Source of the DNA: an uncultured bacterium | GTDB lineage: Bacteria > Bacillota > Clostridia > Oscillospirales > Oscillospiraceae | Assembly (NCBI GenBank): GCA_949840775.1 | Contig: CATKXO010000006.1 | Location: 1-64,000, forward strand | Direction: 5' to 3' | DNA length: 64,000 bases | Shown: one piece after another, positions 1 to 9,020 of the stretch | Layout: every line of letters starts with the position of its first letter | Position numbering within the stretch: the first letter of the stretch is position 1 | The notes under the pieces: generated by a model | What the model was told of the DNA's origin: nothing | The model's input: only the letters and a program-made list of their open reading frames with translations | The model's database searches: none | Translations under genes and position numbers: made by a program

Positions 1-57
1 CAACCCCTGGGCGCGGGGCGCGGTGGCGCCGCGCGCGTTTCACTGTGGGGGTATTCC

Positions 58-84
58 GGGCGGCCCAACCGCCCGCCCCTACAG
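58..84. repeat. R1-type palindromic repeat, partial copy
   Basis: GC-rich inverted sequence (GGGCGG, CCAA, CCGCCC) running into a CCCCTACA end. The same end marks the longer copies at 8875, 28356 and 54372. Only one end is present here, so this is probably a decayed copy. Bases 1-57 show no gene. Confidence 0.55.
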
Positions 85-113
85 AAAAATCTCGAAAAAC
101 CTGGGAAAACCAC

Positions 114-142
114 TTGACAACCGCCTGTCCCGTTGGTAAAAT
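114..142 (+). promoter_or_regulatory. sigma-A-type promoter of rplU operon
   Basis: TTGACA at 114-119, a 17-base spacer and TAAAAT at 137-142, with a start expected near 149. The roughly 75-base leader to rplU contains GGGG-CGA-CCCC at about 173-183. Bacillota often carry an L21 autoregulatory leader at this place; I cannot confirm that fold here. Confidence 0.8.
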
Positions 143-222
143 ACTAAGGCCGCGTTGAATGGGCACACAAGTGGGGCGACCCCGCCTATGAGAGCGAGCC
201 CGTGATAAAGGAGTTGAATACT

Positions 223-534
223 ATGCAGGCAATCATCGTGACCGGCGGCAAGCAGTACAAGGTGGCGGAGGGCGACACCCTCTTCATCGAGAAGCTGGAG
301 GCCGAGGCCGGCCAGACCGTCACCTTCGACCAGGTGCTGGCAGTTCTGGACGGGGACAAGGCTACCTTCGGCGCTCCCACCGTGGAGGGCGCTTCCGTGG
401 CTGCCACCGTGGTCAAGAACGGCAAGGGCAAGAAGATCCGTATCTTCAAGTACACCCCCAAGAAGGGCTATCGTAAGCGCCAGGGCCACCGTCAGCCCTA
501 CACCAAGGTGGAGATTGGCGCCATCAAGGCCTGA
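223..534 (+). CDS. rplU: 50S ribosomal protein L21
   Basis: L21 binds 23S rRNA in the large ribosomal subunit. The protein is 103 residues, normal for the family, beginning [14 protein letters not shown] and ending in the conserved basic stretch [18 protein letters not shown] lies upstream at 202, but the AAAGGAG at 207-213 is correctly spaced for the ATG at 223. It is first in a tight rplU-prp-rpmA operon. Its TGA overlaps the ATG of the next gene (TGATG), so the two are probably translationally coupled. Confidence 0.97.
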   Translation: MQAIIVTGGKQYKVAEGDTLFIEKLEAEAGQTVTFDQVLAVLDGDKATFGAPTVEGASVAATVVKNGKGKKIRIFKYTPKKGYRKRQGHRQPYTKVEIGAIKA

Positions 535-863
535 TGACCACCGTAAGCTTTTATTCTGAGGGCAGCCGCCTCACCGGATTTGAGATGAAGGGACACAGCG
601 GCTACGCCCCCCAGGGGGAGGACATCGTCTGCGCCGCCCTGACCAGCGCCGTCCGCATGACCGAGTGCGCCGTCAACGACGTGCTGGGGCTGGAGGCTCC
701 GGTGAAGGTGCGGGACAAGGACGCGTTCATCTCCCTCAAGCTCCCCAAGGCCCTGGACCCGGACAGCGAGAGCGTCTGCCAGACCCTTCTGGCCGCCCTC
801 ATGGTCCACTGCGTCCGGCTGGCAGAGGAGTACCCTGAAAATATTACCGTCTTGGAGGTGTAA
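534..863 (+). CDS. prp: ribosomal-processing cysteine protease Prp
   Basis: Prp removes the N-terminal extension of ribosomal protein L27 before ribosome assembly in Bacillota. The 109-residue protein has the family's two signature sites: His21 in KGHSGYA and Cys33 in DIVCAA, the catalytic dyad. It lies between rplU and rpmA, the classical position of the ysxB/prp gene, and the rpmA product downstream carries the matching cleavage sequence. It overlaps rplU by one base and ends three bases before rpmA. Confidence 0.93.
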   Translation: MTTVSFYSEGSRLTGFEMKGHSGYAPQGEDIVCAALTSAVRMTECAVNDVLGLEAPVKVRDKDAFISLKLPKALDPDSESVCQTLLAALMVHCVRLAEEYPENITVLEV

Positions 864-866
864 GAG

Positions 867-1157
867 ATGCTGAATATCGGTTTACAGTTTTTCGCCCATA
901 AAAAGGGCGTGGGCTCCACCCGCAACGGCCGTGATTCCAAGGCCAAGCGGCTGGGCGTGAAGCGGGGCGACGGCCAGTTTGTGCTGGCCGGCAACATCCT
1001 GGTCCGCCAGCGGGGCACCCATATCCACCCCGGCGTCAACGTGGGCAAGGGCAGCGACGACACCCTGTTCGCCATGAAGTCCGGCCGTGTGAAGTTTGAG
1101 CGCCTGGGCAAGGACCGCAAGCAGGTCTCCATCGTGGAGGAAGCCGCCGCGGAGTAA
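867..1157 (+). CDS. rpmA: 50S ribosomal protein L27 with cleavable N-terminal extension
   Basis: L27 reaches toward the peptidyl-transferase centre of the ribosome. The 96-residue protein starts [17 protein letters not shown]. The first nine residues are the Bacillota-type extension, with the Prp site expected between FF and A (residues 9 and 10). The core GSTRNGRDS and the [10 protein letters not shown] region are typical. It is the last gene of the operon and is followed by a clear terminator. Confidence 0.97.
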   Translation: MLNIGLQFFAHKKGVGSTRNGRDSKAKRLGVKRGDGQFVLAGNILVRQRGTHIHPGVNVGKGSDDTLFAMKSGRVKFERLGKDRKQVSIVEEAAAE

Positions 1158-1169
1158 TCATCAACAGGA

Positions 1170-1200
1170 AGCCGCAAACGATTACCGTTTGCGGCTTTTC
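1170..1200 (+). terminator. intrinsic terminator of rplU-prp-rpmA
   Basis: An 11-base stem (AGCCGCAAACG / CGTTTGCGGCT) with a short loop, followed by a T-rich tract. Confidence 0.9.
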
Positions 1201-1234
1201 TTGAATCCTTTTTCTGTATGACAGGAGGTTGGAA

Positions 1235-1873
1235 ATGGCCGAGCGACCTGTATTCTATGTCCATAATGGGATAGTTGTGAGCAAAATGTACTCTTTTGAG
1301 TGGTTTCCTGGATTTTCTATATCTCAAAAGCAAAAATCCATCGAGAGCCTGCATGATGCGATACGGAGGATAGATGCGGCAGCCAGGCCGCTGGAGGTCA
1401 GCACAAAAAGCAAAGAATCGCTGGGGACAAAGCTGAGCGCCTTCAACCTTAAATTAAACCAGTATACGCTGGAAAACATTTTTCAAAGCGCAAAGGTGTT
1501 TGAAAACGGTGGTCCCTATCTTGATTTGCTGGAGGTATCGCCAAAAGAGGCAAAACGGGATGAGAGATTAAAAAATTCCGGGCCTTTGAGGGCGTTTCGT
1601 TATCAAAATGAAGATTTTCCACTGATTCCCATGACAGTGTTTTATGATTACATTTATTTTGCCGCAGTGAAGGACTCGCTTGCGACAGATGAAATCAGCC
1701 AGATTTCCGATTATAATTATTTTACCGATATTGAGTTTAATCCGGCAAAAAGCATCAATACTCAGGCAAAGACCGCTGCAATGATAAAATTAATTCTGGA
1801 TGAATATGGATTTCTTCCGAATTTCACAAAAGGAGAATTTATCCAATATCATAAAAAGCATGTTGCTTCTTGA
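1235..1873 (+). CDS. NADAR-like protein of the DarT1-associated antitoxin type (orphan)
   Basis: A 212-residue soluble protein. From memory of the family it resembles DarT1-associated NADAR proteins, which remove ADP-ribose from DNA bases. Visible features are an N-terminal WFPGFSISQKQKSI segment (residues 23-36), FQSAKVFENGG at 83-93, EAKRDERL at 105-112 and an aromatic FYDYIYFAAV at 136-145. AGGAGG at 1223-1228 supports ATG 1235 over the TTG at 1229. The gene is visibly AT-richer than its neighbours, suggesting transfer. No DarT-like toxin is adjacent; the neighbours are a ribosomal operon and an acetyltransferase. The family call needs a profile search. Confidence 0.6.
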   Translation: MAERPVFYVHNGIVVSKMYSFEWFPGFSISQKQKSIESLHDAIRRIDAAARPLEVSTKSKESLGTKLSAFNLKLNQYTLENIFQSAKVFENGGPYLDLLEVSPKEAKRDERLKNSGPLRAFRYQNEDFPLIPMTVFYDYIYFAAVKDSLATDEISQISDYNYFTDIEFNPAKSINTQAKTAAMIKLILDEYGFLPNFTKGEFIQYHKKHVAS

Positions 1874-1888
1874 AAAGGAGGGTTTTCT

Positions 1889-2500
1889 ATGGATATCCGC
1901 GAAAAACAGCACAGCGGAATGCTGTACCTCCCCGGGGACGCGTCCCTCCAGCGGGAGCAGCTGAAATGCCTGGACAAGCTCCACGAGTTCAACCAACTGT
2001 GGCCCTCCCAGCTGGAGGAGAAGGCCGCCATGCTCAAAGAGATGTTCGCCGAGGTGGGGGAGGACTGCTACATCGAGCTTCCCTTCCACGCCAACTGGGG
2101 CGGGAAACACGTCCACTTCGGGAAAAACATCTACGCCAACTTCAACCTGACCCTGGTGGACGACACCCACATCTACGTGGGGGACTACACCCAGTTCGGC
2201 CCTAACGTGGTGCTGGCCACGGCGGGCCACCCCATCCTCCCGGAGCTGCGGGAGCAGGCTTATCAGTACAACGCCCCCATCCGTATCGGCCGCAACTGCT
2301 GGCTGGGGGCCAACGTGGTTGTGGTGCCCGGCGTCACCATTGGGGACAATGTGGTGGTAGGCGCCGGCAGCGTAGTCACCCACGACCTGCCCGACCACGT
2401 GGTGGCCGTGGGCAATCCCTGCAAAATTCTGCGGGAGGTGGACGGCCGCGACCGGGAATACTACTTCAAGGACCGGAAAATAGGAGACTGCCAACTATGA
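1889..2500 (+). CDS. maltose/galactoside O-acetyltransferase-type hexapeptide enzyme
   Basis: A 203-residue member of the left-handed beta-helix acetyltransferases that move an acetyl group from acetyl-CoA to sugars. An N-terminal helical cap (about residues 1-55) precedes hexapeptide repeats ending in the typical VVGAGSVVTHDLPDHVVAVGNPCKI. AGHPI near residue 112 contains the expected catalytic histidine. The true sugar acceptor is unknown; many family members detoxify non-metabolised sugars. It overlaps the flavodoxin gene by ATGA. A second, AT-rich relative lies at 54664. Confidence 0.85.
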   Translation: MDIREKQHSGMLYLPGDASLQREQLKCLDKLHEFNQLWPSQLEEKAAMLKEMFAEVGEDCYIELPFHANWGGKHVHFGKNIYANFNLTLVDDTHIYVGDYTQFGPNVVLATAGHPILPELREQAYQYNAPIRIGRNCWLGANVVVVPGVTIGDNVVVGAGSVVTHDLPDHVVAVGNPCKILREVDGRDREYYFKDRKIGDCQL

Positions 2501-2943
2501 AAACTGCCATTGTCTACTACTCTGCCCACCACGGAAACACCAGGAAGCTGGTGGAGGCCGTGGCCCAGGGCCGGGATGTCACCCTCATCGACGCCCAGGA
2601 CGTCAAGTCCGCCGGCCTGAGCGGCTATGACCTCATCGGCTTTGCCTCGGGCATCTACTATGGAACATTTCACCAGAGTGTGCTGGACTTTGTAAAAAAC
2701 AACCTGCCCCAGGGCAAGAAGGTGTTTTTCCTGTCTACCTACGGCGGCAGAAACAACATCAAGGCCATTGAGGCGGAGGTGAAAGCCAAGGGGGCCCAGG
2801 TTGTGGGATGTTTTGGCTGCAAGGGCTACGACACCTTCGGCCCCTTCAAGCTGGTGGGCGGCATTGCCAAGGGCCGCCCCAACGAAACCGACCTGAAAAA
2901 CGCCTGCGGCTTTTTTGACGGGCTGCTGAAGGCTGCACAATAA
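2497..2943 (+). CDS. flavodoxin-family protein
   Basis: A 148-residue single-domain protein beginning MKTAIVYYSAHHGNTRKLVEA. The SAHHGNTRK loop (residues 9-17) is the FMN phosphate-binding site, and the STYGGRNN segment near residue 84 matches the second flavin-contacting loop. It is probably a low-potential electron carrier or a small FMN reductase. Its ATG overlaps the TGA of the acetyltransferase gene (ATGA), so the two are co-translated. Confidence 0.85.
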   Translation: MKTAIVYYSAHHGNTRKLVEAVAQGRDVTLIDAQDVKSAGLSGYDLIGFASGIYYGTFHQSVLDFVKNNLPQGKKVFFLSTYGGRNNIKAIEAEVKAKGAQVVGCFGCKGYDTFGPFKLVGGIAKGRPNETDLKNACGFFDGLLKAAQ

Positions 2944-2961
2944 AAGAAATGAGGGATTGAT

Positions 2962-3384
2962 ATGGAATACAGAAAATTTCCCCAGGGCTACGCCCTGCGC
3001 CTGGACCCCGGCGAAGAGGTGGTCGACTGCCTGACCCGGCTGGTGGAGCGGGAGGGCGTCCGGCTGGGGACGGTCTCCGCCCTGGGGGCGGCCAACGACG
3101 TGACCATCGGAATTTTTGACACGGCGGAGAAGAAATACTACTCCCGGCGGTATCAGGGGCAGTATGAGATTTCCGCCCTGGTGGGCAACGTGACCCGCCA
3201 GGAGGGGAAGCCCTACCTCCACCTGCACATTACCATCGGCAATCCGGTCACCGGTGAGGTCCACGCCGGCCATTTGTCCGCCTGTACCATCAGCGCCACC
3301 CTGGAACTGTTTTTGCAGGTCTGGGACGGTGAGATTGGACGGAAATTCAGCGATTCTGTGGGCCTGAACCTGCTGGAGTTCTAA
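2962..3384 (+). CDS. PPC (DUF296) domain protein
   Basis: A 140-residue stand-alone PPC domain. Diagnostic parts are the opening YALRLDPGEEV, the EISALVGNVT strand and the metal-site YLHLHITIG (about residues 87-95), followed by GHLSACTISATLE. The same domain is fused to AT-hooks in plants; in bacteria it occurs alone, forms trimers and has no settled role. It follows the flavodoxin gene by 18 bases with its own GAGGG Shine-Dalgarno site. Confidence 0.85.
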   Translation: MEYRKFPQGYALRLDPGEEVVDCLTRLVEREGVRLGTVSALGAANDVTIGIFDTAEKKYYSRRYQGQYEISALVGNVTRQEGKPYLHLHITIGNPVTGEVHAGHLSACTISATLELFLQVWDGEIGRKFSDSVGLNLLEF

Positions 3385-3449
3385 GAAGTCTTTCACTGCT
3401 CTCCCCACCTCCGGAGGGGAGAAGCGAAAACAGTAAGGAGGTGCCCGAG

Positions 3450-4730
<1,281 letters not shown>

Positions 4731-4837
4731 GCGAATTGGCAGTTGATCCCCTGATTCTTTTTCGCAGTTCCCGCCCCCGCAGGGGGCGGGAACTACAAGT
4801 TTTTTTGCCACGAGAAACAAAAGCGAATTGGCAGTTG
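4731..4837. repeat. 15-base direct repeat flanking the obgE terminator
   Basis: GCGAATTGGCAGTTG occurs at 4731-4745 and again, unchanged, at 4823-4837. Between the copies lies the terminator hairpin. The second copy ends within the -35 region of the rpiB promoter. Confidence 0.85.
4766..4807 (+). terminator. terminator after obgE
   Basis: A perfect 13-base stem (AGTTCCCGCCCCC / GGGGGCGGGAACT) with a three-base loop, followed by ACAAG and a run of seven T. Confidence 0.9.
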
Positions 4838-4863
4838 CAAAAAAGAGGGAAAAGCGGTACAAT
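4835..4863 (+). promoter_or_regulatory. rpiB promoter
   Basis: TTGCAA at 4835-4840, a 17-base spacer and TACAAT at 4858-4863. Confidence 0.75.
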
Positions 4864-4909
4864 GAGAGAGAAAACGGCCTGTTGAGGCCCTCTGATGGGA
4901 GGAAGGATT

Positions 4910-5347
4910 ATGATCGCCATTGCGTCTGACCATGGCGGCTACCAGCTCAAGGAGCATTTGAAAGCTTATTTGGCCGCAAAAGGGATCACCTGTGAGGATT
5001 TTGGCACTGACAGCACAGACAGCTGTGACTACCCCATATTCGGCAAGGCCGCGGCCCAGGCGGTAGCGGACGGCCGGTGCGGCCGGGGGATTGTCATCTG
5101 CACCACGGGCATCGGCATCTCCATATCCGCCAACAAGGTAAAGGGCATCCGCTGCGCCCTGTGCGGCGACGTGCTGTCCGCCGAGATGACCCGCCGGCAC
5201 AACGACGCCAATATGCTGGCCCTGGGGGCGGGAGTTACCGGCCCCATGCTGGCCGAGCGGATTGTGGACGTTTTCCTCAGCACAGAGTTTGAGGGCGGCC
5301 GCCACCAGCGCCGGGTGGGGCTGATGATGGACATTGAGAAGGAATAA
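4910..5347 (+). CDS. rpiB: ribose-5-phosphate isomerase B
   Basis: Interconverts ribose 5-phosphate and ribulose 5-phosphate in the pentose phosphate pathway. The 145-residue protein has MIAIASDHGGYQLKEHL at the start, the catalytic Cys in GIVICTTGIGIS, and the R/H-rich RRHNDANML loop, all typical of the RpiB/LacAB family. GGAGGAAGG upstream selects ATG 4910 over the in-frame ATG at 4895. It is monocistronic, with its own promoter and terminator. Confidence 0.95.
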   Translation: MIAIASDHGGYQLKEHLKAYLAAKGITCEDFGTDSTDSCDYPIFGKAAAQAVADGRCGRGIVICTTGIGISISANKVKGIRCALCGDVLSAEMTRRHNDANMLALGAGVTGPMLAERIVDVFLSTEFEGGRHQRRVGLMMDIEKE

Positions 5348-5351
5348 GAGA

Positions 5352-5390
5352 ACCGCCCGGTCCCGTTTGGGGGCCGGGCGGTAAAAATTT
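5352..5390 (+). terminator. rpiB terminator
   Basis: A GC-rich hairpin (ACCGCCCGG with CCGGGCGGT) followed by AAAAATTT. The T run is short but the stem is strong. Confidence 0.75.
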
Positions 5391-5392
5391 CC

Positions 5393-5421
5393 TTGTATCT
5401 TCCGCCGAACTGTGTTATAGT
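5393..5421 (+). promoter_or_regulatory. promoter upstream of a long untranslated stretch
   Basis: TTGTAT at 5393-5398, a 17-base spacer and TATAGT at 5416-5421. A start near 5428 would give a leader of about 306 bases to the gene at 5734, or a separate RNA. Confidence 0.6.
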
Positions 5422-5427
5422 AATGTC

Positions 5428-5733
5428 ACGAGGCAAATAAAGGCAAGGCGTGGGGCGCTGGAACCGCCCCACACCCCTATGCGGGAGAAGACCCCTCCCA
5501 CACAACAGCTTTGCTGCGCCAGCCCTCATTATACTGGATTTCCTCCTTGTTTACAAGTGCCGGTTTGAGGGTTTGTGTCTGGATAGATGCGGTGTGGGAT
5601 AGATTATCCTGCGCCGCTTTTGTTTGTCTCGGCGGAAAACACCCTGGAGAGGGCCTCAATCTCCTCATTGGGACCCTCTCCTGGGCGGAACCGCTGAGAA
5701 AACTCCCTAAAAACATATGAGAGGAAGGATCAC
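5428..5733 (+). other. structured non-coding stretch; candidate leader or small RNA
   Basis: No convincing gene; the only open frame (5511-5720) has no ribosome site or family look. The stretch holds a hairpin at about 5449-5472 (GTGGGGCG / CGCCCCAC). It also holds a larger interrupted stem at about 5627-5700: CTCGGCGG pairs with CCGCTGAG outside, CCC with GGG, and GGAGAGGG with CCCTCTCC inside. There is no poly-T end. It could be a 5' leader or an independent RNA; I could not match it to a known riboswitch, 6S RNA or SRP RNA. Confidence 0.4.
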
Positions 5734-6912
5734 ATGAAAAAGAAAACCCTGTCCCTCGCGCTGGCCCTGATTATGTGTCTGGGTCTGACCTTACCCGCTT
5801 TTGCCGCAGAGCAAAAGACCATTTATGTGCAATATGTCGATGTGAAAGACAGCTCTGGTCTGAATGTGTCCGGTTCACGCACAGCCCCTGCCGGGGAGGA
5901 GAAGGAATCCTCCCTCCGCCTGGAATCCGACGGCCTGACAGAGACGGGCGTCTTTTATGAGGCATGGGAGGACACACTCACCGGTCCTTATCCAGTCTAT
6001 GCCTCCACCTCCCCTGTGAAGGTCACACTGACAGAGGGATGTACCAAAGAAGAAACGCTTCAATATATCGCGGGCGGCGAGTTTGAGGGCGGCGTGGACA
6101 CCCTTTGTGTGGATAAGGTGACTTATAACGAGGCGGACAAGTCTATTACCGTACTCCAGGAAAATGCTGCTTTCTTCGAGGGTATGATTTATTTTGATGG
6201 AAAGGACCCCTGTACCATCCGGGAGTACTATTCTCAGGATGAGGATACCCATGAGGAATACTTCTGGTCCTCTCCCTCTATCGAGATCGGGTCGACCGTC
6301 ACCCTCTCCCAGCCCGGAACCTACTGCATCAGTGAGAGTTGGTCGAACGCTTACGGTTCAACCCAGGCTTTAATCATTATCTCCGAGAGCCAGCCTGAAC
6401 AGCCCGTCGATACCAAGCCCACCACTCCCACCGACCCCGCCGTCACGGTGGAGGACATCCCCGCCAGCGGTACGGCCATTGCCAGCAACCAGACCGTCAC
6501 CGTAGACGGCAAGGCGGTGGAGTTCCAGATGTACGCGTTGAAGGACGCCAACGGCAACCTGACCAACTACATCAAGCTCCGTGACATGGCCTACGTCCTC
6601 AACGGCACCAAGGCGCAGTTCGCCGTGGGGTATGACGGCACCATCAGCCTGACCACCGGCCAGCCCTACCAGGCGGGCGGCACTGAAATGACCACCCCCT
6701 ACTCCGGTGACCGGGCCTACACCGGCGGGGCGCAGACCGTCAAAATCGACGGTAAGGACGTGGCCATGACGGCCATCACCCTCACCGACGACAACGGCGG
6801 CGGCTACAACTACTTCAAGCTCCGCGACCTGGGCAAGGCCCTGGGCTTCAACGTGGGTTACAGCAACGAGAACGGCGTGTTCATCGAGAGTGATAAGCCC
6901 TACAGCGAGTAA
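5734..6912 (+). CDS. secreted protein with C-terminal stalk-like repeats
   Basis: A 392-residue exported protein of unknown function. Residues 1-25 are a signal peptide ending LTLPAFA. The middle (about 26-220) is a beta-rich region with no family I can name. The C-terminal third has two related repeats, one with YIKLRDMAYVLNG and one with YFKLRDLGKALGFNVGY (from about residue 355). This KLRD pattern is common in surface proteins of Oscillospiraceae and resembles copper-amine-oxidase-like stalk domains. A proline/threonine-rich linker (about 220-240) joins the parts. The gene stands alone. Confidence 0.75.
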   Translation: MKKKTLSLALALIMCLGLTLPAFAAEQKTIYVQYVDVKDSSGLNVSGSRTAPAGEEKESSLRLESDGLTETGVFYEAWEDTLTGPYPVYASTSPVKVTLTEGCTKEETLQYIAGGEFEGGVDTLCVDKVTYNEADKSITVLQENAAFFEGMIYFDGKDPCTIREYYSQDEDTHEEYFWSSPSIEIGSTVTLSQPGTYCISESWSNAYGSTQALIIISESQPEQPVDTKPTTPTDPAVTVEDIPASGTAIASNQTVTVDGKAVEFQMYALKDANGNLTNYIKLRDMAYVLNGTKAQFAVGYDGTISLTTGQPYQAGGTEMTTPYSGDRAYTGGAQTVKIDGKDVAMTAITLTDDNGGGYNYFKLRDLGKALGFNVGYSNENGVFIESDKPYSE

Positions 6913-6913
6913 A

Positions 6914-6949
6914 CAAAAATCCACCGGCAAAAGCCGGTGGATTTTTATT
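6914..6949. terminator. bidirectional terminator between stalk protein and RNase J genes
   Basis: ATCCACCGGC / GCCGGTGGAT with an AAAA loop, flanked by A-rich and T-rich tracts. It serves the rightward gene and the convergent leftward RNase J gene. Confidence 0.9.
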
Positions 6950-8607
6950 TACACCTCCATGATAACAGGCAGGATCATGGGGGAGCGTTTTGTCTTCTTG
7001 TACAGATACCCGGACAGGTCGCCCTTGATGGCCCCCTTGATGGCGGACCAGTCGGTGGCATAGCGGGTATCCACGTGACGGAGGGCCTCCAGGGCCACCT
7101 GGCGCAGCTCTTCCAGGAGCCCCTCGGACTCCTTCACATAGACGAAGCCCCGGGTGATGATGTCCGGCCCGGACACCAGACCGCCGTCCTCTCCGGACAT
7201 GGACAGGGCCACCACGATCATGCCGTCCTCGGCCAGGTGGCGGCGGTCCCGCAGGACCACGCTGCCCACGTCGCCCACGCCGTAGCCGTCCACAAAGACC
7301 TGCCCGGCGGTGACGGTGCCGGTGATCTTGGCGGAGCTGGGGGTGAACTCCATCACCCGGCCGATGTCGCTGATGAGGATGCGGTTGGGGTCCATCCCCA
7401 TCTGCTGGGCCAGCCGGCTGTGAATCTGGAGCATCCGCTGCTCCCCGTGGACGGGGACGAAGAACCTGGGCTTGACCAGGGCGTGGACGATTTTCAGCTC
7501 CTCCTGGCAGGCGTGGCCGGAGACGTGGAGGGCCAGCTCCCGCTCGTTCATCACCTCCACGCCCTTGCGGTACAGCTCATTGACCACGTTGCCGATGGCG
7601 TTCTCGTTGCCGGGGATGGCGGAGGCGGAGATGATGACCCGGTCGCCGGGGAGCAGGTCCACCTGCCGGTGGGTGTTGAAGGCCATGCGGGTGAGGGCGG
7701 ACATGGTTTCGCCCTGGCTGCCGGTGGTGATGATGCACACCCGGTCCTTGGGCAGGGACTTGATGTGGTTCAGGTCCATGAGGATGCCGTCGGGGATGTT
7801 CATATAGCCCAGCTCGGCGGATACCCGCATCACGTTCTCCATGGACCGGCCGGTGACGGCCACCTTCCGCCCGTACCGGGCGGCCACGTCGATGACCTGC
7901 TGGATGCGGTCCACGTTGGAGGCGAAGGTGGTGACGATAATCCGCTCCTCACAGCCCCGGAACAGGGCGTCGAAGGAGGCCCCCACGCTCCGCTCGGAGC
8001 GGGTGTAGCCCGAGCGCTCCACGTTGGTGGAGTCGGCCAGCAGGGCCAGCACCCCCTCCTTGCCCAGCTCGCCCAGGCGGGCCAGGTCCATCATGCCCCC
8101 CTGGATGGGGGTGGCATCGATTTTGAAGTCGCCGGTGTGGATGCAGGTGCCCACCGGGCACTTGATGGCAAAGGCCACCGCGTCGGCGATGGAGTGGTTC
8201 ACGTGGATAAACTCCACGGTAAACCGCCCCGCCTTGACCACCTGGCCCGACTCGCAGGTAATCAGCTTGGTCCGGTCCATAAGGCGGTGCTCCTCCAGCT
8301 TCAGCTTGATGAGGCCGGCGGACATGCGGGTGGCGTAGATGGGGGCGTTGATGGACCGCAGGACGTAGGGCAGGGCCCCGATGTGGTCCTCGTGGCCGTG
8401 GGTGATGAAGATGCCCCGGATTTTGCTCTGGTTTTTAATCAGGTAGGTGACATCGGGAATGACCACGTCGATGCCGTACATGTCGTCGTCGGGAAAGCCC
8501 ATGCCGCAGTCCACTACGATGATGTCGTTTCCGTACTCGTAGACGGTAAGGTTCTTGCCGATCTCGTTGAGACCGCCAAGGGAAATGATTTTCAGTTTTT
8601 CTGCCAT
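6949..8607 (-). CDS. rnj: ribonuclease J
   Basis: A metallo-beta-lactamase-fold RNase with endo- and 5'-exonuclease activity in mRNA decay and rRNA processing. The 552-residue length is normal. The zinc motif HGHEDHIG is at residues 70-77, with GHACQEELK and PVHGEQRML in the beta-CASP part. The open frame runs upstream into repeat sequence, but AAAGGAG just before ATG 8607 and the conserved MAEKLKIISLGGLNEIGKN start settle the initiation site. The leader contains an R1 repeat. Confidence 0.95.
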   Translation of the reverse strand: MAEKLKIISLGGLNEIGKNLTVYEYGNDIIVVDCGMGFPDDDMYGIDVVIPDVTYLIKNQSKIRGIFITHGHEDHIGALPYVLRSINAPIYATRMSAGLIKLKLEEHRLMDRTKLITCESGQVVKAGRFTVEFIHVNHSIADAVAFAIKCPVGTCIHTGDFKIDATPIQGGMMDLARLGELGKEGVLALLADSTNVERSGYTRSERSVGASFDALFRGCEERIIVTTFASNVDRIQQVIDVAARYGRKVAVTGRSMENVMRVSAELGYMNIPDGILMDLNHIKSLPKDRVCIITTGSQGETMSALTRMAFNTHRQVDLLPGDRVIISASAIPGNENAIGNVVNELYRKGVEVMNERELALHVSGHACQEELKIVHALVKPRFFVPVHGEQRMLQIHSRLAQQMGMDPNRILISDIGRVMEFTPSSAKITGTVTAGQVFVDGYGVGDVGSVVLRDRRHLAEDGMIVVALSMSGEDGGLVSGPDIITRGFVYVKESEGLLEELRQVALEALRHVDTRYATDWSAIKGAIKGDLSGYLYKKTKRSPMILPVIMEV

Positions 8608-8630
8608 AATTTCTCCTTTTTCAATAGCTA

Positions 8631-8661
8631 TGTAGGGGCCGCCGCCCTCGGCGGCCCTCTG
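8631..8661. repeat. R1 repeat arm
   Basis: TGTAGGGGCC followed by the GCCGCC-GCCCTC-GGCGGC hairpin, identical in start and stem to the copy at 28356. Only one arm is present. It sits in the RNase J leader. Confidence 0.8.
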
Positions 8662-8874
8662 GTTGTGAGACAGCACAGCACTTAGACGAAGGACTGCCCC
8701 GCCCCGGCCCTGCCTCGCCGGTTGGGTGCGCGGTCCCTTCGCCTTCGGATGAATCTCTGTCTAAGTTGAGCTTCCGGCCCTGTCCCCGCCTGCGTTACGG
8801 GTGGAGGAGCGGAACATATATTTAGACGCCGGGGCGGGAGACGGCTCCCTGCCCCATTCGGCGTTTAAATCGCG
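8662..8874. other. gene-free GC-rich stretch with inverted CTTAGAC
   Basis: No supportable gene. CTTAGAC near 8682 is repeated inverted as GTCTAAG near 8759, and TTTAGACGCC recurs at about 8820. The content looks like repeat-derived spacer. The open frames here lack ribosome sites. Confidence 0.4.
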
Positions 8875-8943
8875 TGTAGGGGCGGCCTGTGGCCGCCCGT
8901 GTTCTCCAGCCTGTTTTGCGGGCGGCCACAGGCCACCCCTACA
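8875..8943. repeat. R1 repeat with both terminal inverted ends
   Basis: Begins TGTAGGGG and ends CCCCTACA. It contains two nested palindromes, GGCGGCCTGTGGCCGCC and GGCGGCCACAGGCC, separated by about 20 bases. From here to 9020 there is no gene; ACTTTTC-CT-GAAAAGT near 8982 is a small hairpin. Confidence 0.85.
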
Positions 8944-9020
8944 GGAAGAGAACATAATAAGCGCCTATAGTTTACCACACTTTTCCTGAAAAGTATACTA
9001 TGCGTTTCTTAAGAACAAAA

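Noticed and set aside
5511-5720. A 69-codon open frame upstream of the secreted protein
   Set aside because: No ribosome site, no recognisable pattern, and it crosses a strong RNA hairpin.
6937-8685. A 582-codon open frame on the + strand opposite RNase J
   Set aside because: Rich in His, Gly, Val and Asp with no motifs, a typical antisense shadow in GC-rich DNA; the opposite strand encodes a clear RNase J.
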